A stretch of DNA of 8,069 bases from Candidatus Cloacimonadota bacterium (GTDB taxonomy: Bacteria > Cloacimonadota > Cloacimonadia > Cloacimonadales > Cloacimonadaceae): NCBI GenBank assembly GCA_028703735.1, contig JAQVMI010000075.1, positions 1 through 8,069 on the forward strand, written 5' to 3'. The notes under the pieces were generated by a model. The model made no database searches and was not told the origin of the DNA. It saw only the letters and a program-made list of their open reading frames with translations. How positions within the stretch are numbered: the stretch's first letter is position 1; every line of letters begins with the position of its first letter. The position numbers were made by a program, and so were the translations under genes. This document shows positions 1 to 4,448 of this stretch, one piece after another.

Positions 1-8
1 ATCTTAAC

Positions 9-14
9 TTGACA
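9..14 (+). promoter_or_regulatory. Possible -35-like TTGACA upstream of the receptor gene
   Basis: A perfect TTGACA hexamer lies 51 nt before the receptor start codon. No good -10 hexamer is found 16-18 nt downstream: the nearest AT-rich stretch, TATTAA at 22-27, is only 7 nt away. The match may be chance, and promoter consensus in this group can differ from the standard sigma-70 form. The rest of the 65-nt leader shows only an A-run (26-32) and no clear dyad. Confidence 0.2.
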
Positions 15-54
15 TATTCCCTATTAAAAAAACCCTGACGAAAAATCCCCCTGC

Positions 55-60
55 TGAGGT
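55..60 (+). promoter_or_regulatory. Ribosome binding site of the receptor gene, with a decoy ATG
   Basis: TGAGGT (core GAGG, 56-59) sits 6 nt before the ATG at 66, a suitable distance. An earlier ATG at 61-63 lies only 1 nt after the core and opens a two-codon frame, ATG CAA TGA, whose stop overlaps the real start (ATGA at 66-69). The spacing and the signal peptide that follows support the start at 66. Confidence 0.6.
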
Positions 61-65
61 ATGCA

Positions 66-2384
66 ATGAAACTATATATCCTTATCTGCCTGTTGGTTCT
101 TACAGCTTTAAGTTTGACTGCTGCTACGATTAGCGGCTTCATAACTCGTTTGGACAGTGCAGAGCCACTGCAGTATGTAAACGTAAGAATTACGGAGACA
201 AAGGTTGGTATGCAGACAAATAAAAAGGGTTATTATGTGCTAAACATAGCGAACCCTGGTACCTATACTCTGGAGGTAAGCCTTATCTCTTACCAAAGTG
301 TAAGCCATAGTTTCACGATTAATGGAGCAGAAGATCATTTAAGTTTTGATGCACAGATGTTAAAAAGTGGGATCGAAATGAAGACTATAACCGTTATGGG
401 TAAAACCGACGAGGAAGGTCCCCGCATCCGCAATAGTTTGATTCGGCAGGATACAGAGCAAATCAAAAGTGTGGTTTCCCCCATCGAAGCGGACGTGTTT
501 CGTGCAGTTTTAACTTTACCAGGAGTAGCTCCAATTTCGGATTTCTCTTCAGGATTATACGTTCGGGGTGGTTCTCCAGATCAGAATCTTATCCTTTTAG
601 ACGATATTGATGTATATAATCCCAATCATTTTGGGGGAGTTTTTAGTACTTTCAATAGTGATGCTGTGGAAAGCGTGGAGCTAATTAAGGGTGGTTATCC
701 GGCAAAATACGGCGGCAGATTATCCAGCGTGTTAGATGTAACCAACCGTCAAGGAAACCGTAACTTCCACCAAGGTGTGGCAAGGCTTTCGGCAATTTCC
801 AGCAGTGCCACCTTAGAGGGACCCCTGCATATTTTGGGTCAGAATGGCTCTTACATGGGCTCTTTCAGGCGAACCTACCTGGAATTAGTGAAGCAAATAT
901 ACGATGATCTGCCAGATTACTACTTTTACGATGGGCATGCAAAGATAAATTGGGATGCAAGCCCCAGGGACAAGGTTTCCACCAGTGCCTATTTTGGGCG
1001 GGACAGGCTGAGCTTTGATTTTGGTGCCACCCTGAATCTGGATTGGGGAAATAAAACTTTCACCTCGCAGCTTGTGCACATCTTCAGCCCACGTCTTTTT
1101 GCTCAATTTGTTCTTGCCGGCAGCGAATTTACCAGTAACTTTAATCAGGTTAGCGATACCGGAGAGAAAGTGTTTGAACGCCTTAATGGCATCCACGATC
1201 TTACCGGAAAAGCCAATCTTAGCTATAAGCCGCGTAACAATCACCAATTTGATTTTGGCTGGGAAGCAAAATGGAACCGTACCTGGCTGGAAATGAACAC
1301 CACTTACCAATACGATCCCAATGCTTTACCGGATGTAGATGTTAGCAGCCTTACAAGTTCTGCCTACATTCAGGATGTGTGGGATATTACGGAGCTTTGG
1401 ACTCTTCAGCCCGGATTAAGAGCTGCCTGGTATAAAACCTTAGAAAAAAACCTTTCCCAAATCCCTGATGCAAGCTATATGAATATTGAACCAAGGATTT
1501 CCCTGCGCCGTAATTTGGATGTGGGAGAAAGTGTGTATGCAAATTTCGGCTTGTATCATCAGTATTTAACCTTGATGACCATGGAGATCAGCACACCTTT
1601 CGATGTATGGTTTCCCTTGGATGGAAGCCTGAACCCCGGCAGATCTATGCATTATACCTTGGGTTACAAAAGACAGTTAACTTCAAGTTTTGCCTTTGAT
1701 ATGGAAGTATATTATAAAACCTACGACAACTTGCTGGAATATGATATTGCCACAGATTTTGATTGGGATAATACAACCGGAACCCTTTCCGATGTTTTCC
1801 ACGTAGGCGATGGTTACACTTATGGAACTGATCTTATGCTTAGAACAGACTGGCAGGGATTGGAAGGATTTGTTGGCTTAACCCTTAGCAAAACTCAGCG
1901 CAAGATGAAGGATTTTAATCTTGATCCGGAAACTCTGGAAGGCGCGGCATATTATCCCAAGTATGACCGCAACTATAGCCTCTCCATAGTGGAAACCTAC
2001 AATCTTACCCGCGCCACGGGATTTCAAGTATTGGGCAGCGATTTCAAGCTGGGAATGAATTTCACCTATAATAGCGGACAGCCCGGCTACAAACCAGAGC
2101 GGGTATTTTTCGATGGCAATGCGTTCCAGCTTATTTACAGCTACAAAGATCGCATTCGTCTGCCCGATTATCTGCGTCTGGATCTTAGCACCAAGTATGA
2201 ATGGCAGAAGAGCTGGGGTTCCATCGAGCCATATTTTGAGATAATAAACGTGTTTAACCACAAAAATGTGGGATCGCGTGATTACAGTTTGCTGTTAAAC
2301 GAAAACAATCAATTGGAATTGAAATCTACAGACAGCACTCAGTTCCCCATTCTTCCCTTTATAGGAGTAAATGTAAAATGGTAA
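66..2384 (+). CDS. TonB-dependent outer-membrane receptor with N-terminal carboxypeptidase-regulatory-like domain
   Basis: Likely an outer-membrane beta-barrel that imports an unknown ligand using TonB energy. Residues 1-20 form a signal peptide (short basic start, leucine-rich core, LSLTAA end). Residues about 21-100 resemble the CarboxypepD_reg-like beta-sandwich fold (GFITRLDSAEPLQYVNV, then TNKKGYYVL and GTYTLEVS). A possible TonB box, TITV, lies at 108-110 and nearby. The plug spans about 140-235, with LYVRGGSPDQNLILLDD (164-180), VYNPNHFGG and VELIKGGYPAKYGGRLSSV (204-222), wording typical of this receptor class. The remainder, to 772, alternates aromatic and polar residues as in barrel strands and ends in a terminal Trp (GVNVKW), like an outer-membrane insertion signal. 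The length is typical. The gene overlaps the next by 7 nt, so the two are probably co-expressed. The substrate cannot be deduced. Confidence 0.92.
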   Translation: MKLYILICLLVLTALSLTAATISGFITRLDSAEPLQYVNVRITETKVGMQTNKKGYYVLNIANPGTYTLEVSLISYQSVSHSFTINGAEDHLSFDAQMLKSGIEMKTITVMGKTDEEGPRIRNSLIRQDTEQIKSVVSPIEADVFRAVLTLPGVAPISDFSSGLYVRGGSPDQNLILLDDIDVYNPNHFGGVFSTFNSDAVESVELIKGGYPAKYGGRLSSVLDVTNRQGNRNFHQGVARLSAISSSATLEGPLHILGQNGSYMGSFRRTYLELVKQIYDDLPDYYFYDGHAKINWDASPRDKVSTSAYFGRDRLSFDFGATLNLDWGNKTFTSQLVHIFSPRLFAQFVLAGSEFTSNFNQVSDTGEKVFERLNGIHDLTGKANLSYKPRNNHQFDFGWEAKWNRTWLEMNTTYQYDPNALPDVDVSSLTSSAYIQDVWDITELWTLQPGLRAAWYKTLEKNLSQIPDASYMNIEPRISLRRNLDVGESVYANFGLYHQYLTLMTMEISTPFDVWFPLDGSLNPGRSMHYTLGYKRQLTSSFAFDMEVYYKTYDNLLEYDIATDFDWDNTTGTLSDVFHVGDGYTYGTDLMLRTDWQGLEGFVGLTLSKTQRKMKDFNLDPETLEGAAYYPKYDRNYSLSIVETYNLTRATGFQVLGSDFKLGMNFTYNSGQPGYKPERVFFDGNAFQLIYSYKDRIRLPDYLRLDLSTKYEWQKSWGSIEPYFEIINVFNHKNVGSRDYSLLLNENNQLELKSTDSTQFPILPFIGVNVKW
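2363..2367 (+). promoter_or_regulatory. Ribosome binding site of the lipoprotein gene, inside the receptor gene
   Basis: AGGAG lies within the last codons of the receptor gene, 10 nt before the ATG at 2378. That spacing is slightly long. An ATG closer to it (2371-2373) is followed at once by TAA, so it cannot start a protein. The start at 2378 is favoured because it leads directly into a lipoprotein signal peptide. Confidence 0.5.
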
Positions 2385-3307
2385 AATATCTGCGTTATCT
2401 ACTGCCTCTGTTGTTACTGGTTCTGGTTTCCTGCAATCGTTTCACAGCCCCGGAACGTTTCGAGGGCGAGGTTTATGCATTAACTGCCCTGCTTATTGCC
2501 AATCATCCCATTAACATAAACAATCCTGTTTATATCAGCCGCAGCAGTTCTATAGAGGAATTTGACCCATTGAATCTTTTTGTTACCGATGCGTCTGTAG
2601 TTATCACAGATTTGGATACTAACCTGGAGTGGCAATTGGTTCCCATTACCGATCTGGAAGAAATGAAAATTAAATATGTGGATTTAGAAGAGCATGTTAT
2701 CCAGCCCTTACACACTTATAAAATAGAAGTAACAATTCCCGGAAGAGACCAAAAAATAACTGCCCAAACAACTGTTCCCTTCCAGGCAACCCTGGTTCCG
2801 GATGTTTATCAGAATGGCAATGGCTATACATTTAACCCCGAACAAATGAATGACATCAAGTTTAGCGAAATAGACCGAGAGTATCCCCTTGCTTTAAACA
2901 CCGGCAATGTGGGCGGTGTCTGCAATTTTATGGCTGAGATGTTTTGCCTGGAAGATTTTAGCACCGATCTGGAATTTACAACACCGGTGTTTGGTTTTGA
3001 ACACCCTGATGCAAACATGGAAGAAGAGTATAATTCTGGTGGAGAAAGCATTCGCAGGATAAGGTTTATGGGCAGATATGTATCCACTCCGCAAACCAAC
3101 CTAACTGGTAACCACCTTCTTGTGGAAGACTATAGACAAGCTTATGTTTTCTTTGGACGCTATCAGATTTCTTTGTTCGTGGTGGATGACAATTACTATC
3201 GCTATACATATATGCCCGAAGGTTACTTCTATGGCGGAGTTCAGGGTGGCTTAGGCTATTTTGGCAGTGCCAGCGGTGGCAATATGTATGCGAATATCAT
3301 TAAGTGA
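2378..3307 (+). CDS. DUF4249-like outer-membrane lipoprotein
   Basis: A predicted lipoprotein: basic start (MVKYLRY), a leucine-rich core, and the lipobox LVSC with lipidated Cys19, followed by Asn20. The mature protein begins with a beta-rich domain. GEVYALTALLIA (30-41), PVYISRS (50-56), the segment ASVVITDLD (72-80), then TYKIEVTIPG (113-122) and AQTTVPF (129-135) follow the order seen in DUF4249 proteins of Bacteroidota. The C-terminal part is rich in Gly and aromatic residues (YFYGGVQGGLGYFGS, 283-297). Cys182 and Cys190 could form a disulfide. DUF4249 genes commonly sit next to TonB-dependent receptors, as here, so a surface partner that helps bind ligand is a reasonable inference, but no biochemical role is established. 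The family assignment is from motif order by eye; a diverged lipoprotein of another family is possible. Stop TGA at 3305-3307, before a strong terminator hairpin. Confidence 0.8.
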   Translation: MVKYLRYLLPLLLLVLVSCNRFTAPERFEGEVYALTALLIANHPININNPVYISRSSSIEEFDPLNLFVTDASVVITDLDTNLEWQLVPITDLEEMKIKYVDLEEHVIQPLHTYKIEVTIPGRDQKITAQTTVPFQATLVPDVYQNGNGYTFNPEQMNDIKFSEIDREYPLALNTGNVGGVCNFMAEMFCLEDFSTDLEFTTPVFGFEHPDANMEEEYNSGGESIRRIRFMGRYVSTPQTNLTGNHLLVEDYRQAYVFFGRYQISLFVVDDNYYRYTYMPEGYFYGGVQGGLGYFGSASGGNMYANIIK

Positions 3308-3359
3308 TAGCTGCATAATTAACCTGTAATTTTTTGTTCGATCCTGCTTGAATTACGGT

Positions 3360-3381
3360 ATCATTACGGAATCATTAAGGA
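3360..3381 (+). repeat. Two tandem 11-bp units overlapping the terminator
   Basis: ATCATTACGGA (3360-3370) is followed directly by ATCATTAAGGA (3371-3381), one mismatch apart. A third, weaker version (AATTACGGT, 3351-3359) precedes them. The second unit forms most of the 5' arm of the terminator stem. Confidence 0.7.
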
Positions 3382-3418
3382 TGAAGTCCTTAATGATTCC
3401 TTATTTATTCCTTTATTC
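3368..3418 (+). terminator. Rho-independent terminator of the receptor-lipoprotein operon
   Basis: A perfect 14-bp inverted repeat, GGAATCATTAAGGA (3368-3381) and TCCTTAATGATTCC (3387-3400), has a 5-nt loop TGAAG. It is followed on the + strand by a T-rich tail (TTATTTATTCCTTTATTC, 3401-3418). It lies 60 nt after the lipoprotein stop codon. The other side of the hairpin is not T-rich for the opposite strand, so it appears to act on + strand transcripts. The tail is interrupted rather than a pure T-run. Confidence 0.75.
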
Positions 3419-3468
3419 GTGGGTGCAAGGTGTTACAATTCTGTAGGAAACATGGGTGAATTTTTATC
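3401..3468. other. Short spacer without recognised content
   Basis: Between the terminator stem and the first repeats there is AT-rich sequence in which no gene, hairpin or repeat of note is visible, apart from the T-rich terminator tail at its left end. Confidence 0.6.
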
Positions 3469-3497
3469 CACGAATTACACGATTTTACACGAATTAA
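3469..3497. repeat. Three tandem CACGA motifs with 9-10 bp spacing
   Basis: CACGAATTA (3469), CACGATTTTA (3478) and CACGAATTAA (3488) follow one another with a period of 9-10 bp, near one helical turn. They run directly into the purine-rich arm TTTTACACAAAGAG at 3498. From general familiarity, CCACGAATTACACGAATT-type intergenic repeats recur in many environmental bacterial genomes; their function is not known to me. Confidence 0.7.
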
Positions 3498-3529
3498 TTT
3501 TACACAAAGAGTAAAAGAGTAAAAGAGAA
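3498..3529. repeat. Left purine arm, one half of a 32-nt perfect inverted repeat
   Basis: This arm begins TTTTACACAAAGAGTAAAAG and is the exact reverse complement of 4113-4144 over 32 nt. It contains an internal 8-nt duplication (AGTAAAAG), and its partner carries the matching duplication (ACTCTTTT), which the other arms lack. The two arms therefore share a private variant. Confidence 0.85.
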
Positions 3530-3561
3530 GAAGAGAGATTGATATGTATCTAAATCCCGTT

Positions 3562-3607
3562 ATGCCTCTATTACTCTTAGTCTAAACATCCTCTGTCTTT
3601 CTCTTTG
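3562..3607. repeat. 46-nt core, copy 1
   Basis: This segment begins ATGCCTCTATTACTCTTAG and ends TCTTTCTCTTTG. It matches 3939-3984 with a single substitution (A3573 against G3950). It is the least simple, best conserved part of the array and lies between the purine arm and the first pyrimidine unit in both copies. Confidence 0.85.
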
Positions 3608-3617
3608 CAATTTAACC

Positions 3618-3756
3618 CTCTGTTTTTCTCTGCCTTTCTCTGCTTTTTCTCTGTGTTAAAAAAAGACATCTCCGCAAAATTCTCCGTTTTGCCCCCAACA
3701 CACCACTCTTCAAGATTCCTCTTTTCCCTCTTTTCTCTTTTACTCTTTGTGAAAAA
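3618..3756. repeat. Pyrimidine-rich unit 1
   Basis: Starts CTCTGTTTTTCTCTGC, contains TTTTTCTCTGTGTTAA, a diverged middle (TCTCCGTTTTGCCCCCAAC) and ends with the pyrimidine arm. A 26-nt pure pyrimidine tract at 3716-3741 is followed by ACTCTTTGTG. Its segment 3714-3750 is identical to 4235-4271 over 37 nt. It is the most diverged of the full-length units. Confidence 0.8.
3728..3751. repeat. Pyrimidine arm, half of a 24-nt perfect inverted repeat
   Basis: This 24-nt segment ends TTTTACTCTTTGTG and is the exact reverse complement of 3860-3883. The intervening loop is 108 nt and contains unit 2. Further A/T pairing is possible after one mismatch at the loop side. Confidence 0.85.
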
Positions 3757-3827
3757 CTCTGCTTTTCTCTGCTTTTTCTCTGTGTTAAAAAGAAATCTTC
3801 ACAATATTCTCCATTTTCACCCAAAAG
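3757..3827. repeat. Pyrimidine-rich unit 2, truncated
   Basis: Starts CTCTGCTTTTCTCTGC and runs to TTTTCACCCAAAA. Its first 30 nt equal 4148-4177, and 3789-3826 equals 4182-4219 over 38 nt, with only a 2-nt insertion between those blocks in the second copy. It stops before the CATGATTCC-pyrimidine tract part that ends units 3 and 4. Confidence 0.8.
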
Positions 3828-3844
3828 CACATCGCAAGTTAAAA

Positions 3845-3915
3845 GAGTGGTTTTTTTTACACAAAGAGTAAAAGAGAAAAGAGTGTTTTTTTACACAAAG
3901 AGTAAAAGAGAAAAA
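3845..3915. repeat. Two tandem ~35-bp purine-arm units
   Basis: GAGTG followed by a T-run (T8, then T7), ACACAAAGAGTAAAAGAG and an A-run occurs twice in a row, at 3845-3880 and 3881-3915. These are the arms at the junction of the two large copies. Positions 3860-3883 pair with 3728-3751 on the other strand orientation. The second unit acts as the left arm of the second large copy. Confidence 0.8.
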
Positions 3916-3938
3916 GAGAGATGCTTTTCACTTCCATC

Positions 3939-3984
3939 ATGCCTCTATTGCTCTTAGTCTAAACATCCTCTGTCTTTCTCTTTG
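3939..3984. repeat. 46-nt core, copy 2
   Basis: Matches 3562-3607 at 45 of 46 positions. It is again placed after a purine arm (ending about 3920) and before a pyrimidine unit (from 3995). Confidence 0.85.
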
Positions 3985-3994
3985 TAACATAAAC

Positions 3995-4147
3995 CTCTGC
4001 TTTTCTCTGCTTATCTCTGCTTTTTCTCTGTGTTTTTGAAAAAGAAATCTCTGCAATATTCTCCATTTTCACCACAAACAAACCAATCTTCATGATTCCT
4101 CTTTTCCCTCTTTTCTCTTTTACTCTTTTACTCTTTGTGTAAAAACC
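3995..4147. repeat. Pyrimidine-rich unit 3
   Basis: Starts CTCTGCTTTTCTCTGC, has an extra TTATCTCTGC step, then TTTTTCTCTGTGTTTTTG, AATATTCTCCATTTTCACC, CATGATTCC and the 26-nt pyrimidine tract (4096-4121). It ends with a doubled ACTCTTTT step, which explains part of its greater length (153 bp against 133 for unit 4). Positions 4113-4144 pair with the left arm at 3498-3529. Confidence 0.8.
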
Positions 4148-4280
4148 CTCTGCTTTTCTCTGCTTTTTCTCTGTGTTTAACAAAGAAATCTTCACAATAT
4201 TCTCCATTTTCACCCAAAACAAATCAATCTTCATGATTCCTCTTTTCCCTCTTTTCTCTTTTACTCTTTGTTAAAAAATC
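4148..4280. repeat. Pyrimidine-rich unit 4
   Basis: The cleanest full unit: CTCTGC steps, CTGTGTTTAACAAAG, AATCTTCACAATATTCTCC, CACCCAAAAC, CTTCATGATTCC, the pyrimidine tract (4237-4262) and ACTCTTTGTT. A new unit appears to start at 4281 (CTCTGC) but breaks off within about 10 nt. Confidence 0.8.
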
Positions 4281-4336
4281 CTCTGCTATTCTGAAGCGTT
4301 TATGTGAAACACCCACTTGAGTTTATCTCTTTTTTA
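4281..4336. other. Non-repeat interruption at the right end of the array
   Basis: After CTCTGCTATTCTG the sequence leaves the repeat pattern. The stretch up to the hairpin at 4337 resembles neither gene nor array unit, apart from a short TTATCTCTTTTTT run (4323-4335). Confidence 0.5.
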
Positions 4337-4356
4337 CGGAGGATTGGAATCCTCCG
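4337..4356. repeat. Perfect short hairpin within the array remnant
   Basis: CGGAGGATT (4337-4345) and AATCCTCCG (4348-4356) are exact reverse complements separated by GG; the physical fold is probably 8 bp with a TGGA loop. It is richer in G+C than its surroundings. Downstream sequence is not T-rich on either strand (CTACGTTG on +, GTAAAAAAGAG on -), so it is not a convincing terminator. It resembles small mobile palindromic repeats by structure only. Confidence 0.7.
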
Positions 4357-4367
4357 CTACGTTGTTT

Positions 4368-4435
4368 AAATCCTCTTTTCTCTTTTACTCTTTGTAAAAA
4401 AAATTCTCAGCTTTTAAAAAACTTATCTCTGTGTT
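4368..4435. repeat. Degraded remnant of a pyrimidine unit
   Basis: AAATCCTCTTTTCTCTTTTA (4368-4387) with CTCTTTGT repeats the pyrimidine arm, shortened by loss of the CCCTCTTTT step. It is followed by TTCTCAGCTTTTAAAAA and TCTCTGTGTTA, echoes of the CTCTGC and CTCTGTGTT steps. The stop codon of the helicase-nuclease gene lies 14 nt beyond. Confidence 0.65.
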
Positions 4436-4448
4436 ACAACACTCATTT

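Larger units (their letters stand above)
3498..4280. repeat. Compound intergenic repeat array: two ~390-bp tandem copies
   Basis: The first copy covers about 3498-3827, the second about 3891-4280. Each has the order purine-rich arm, 46-nt core, then two pyrimidine-rich units of about 130-155 bp. Corresponding landmarks are displaced by 377-393 nt: core 3562 to 3939, pyrimidine tract 3716 to 4096, 38-nt segment 3789 to 4182. The second unit of copy 1 (from 3757) is most like the second unit of copy 2 (from 4148), which supports duplication of the whole block. The junction (3828-3890) carries extra purine arms. The + strand is strongly pyrimidine-rich through most of the array. No convincing gene lies inside. 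The function is unknown. Confidence 0.85.

Noticed and set aside
1878..2261. Antisense and out-of-frame open frames within the receptor, lipoprotein and helicase genes
   Set aside because: They lie wholly inside well-supported genes and show no recognisable domains of their own.
3612..3830. 72-residue - strand open frame in the first block copy
   Set aside because: It is the same kind of repeat translation (TQRKSRE twice) and shares no frame-conserving pattern beyond the DNA repeats.
3605..3871. 88-residue + strand open frame in the repeat array
   Set aside because: It is composed of translated repeat units (FLCFFSVLK twice), has no convincing ribosome binding site, and exists because the pyrimidine-rich sequence lacks stop codons.
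3959..4234. 91-residue - strand open frame, Lys/Arg/Glu-rich with internal repeats (KRGKRGI, VKMENI)
   Set aside because: The protein repeat mirrors the DNA repeat, the composition follows from purine bias, and the frame spans the core and two units without a clear start signal.
3498..4280. CRISPR array
   Set aside because: Units are 130-155 bp or 35 bp, imperfect and low-complexity, with no constant short repeat separated by unique spacers and no cas genes.
4396..4403. Eight-T tract on the minus strand as terminator of the helicase-nuclease operon
   Set aside because: Only a few A-T pairs could form the preceding stem (AAAAGCTGAG), too weak to call. No clear minus-strand terminator was found.
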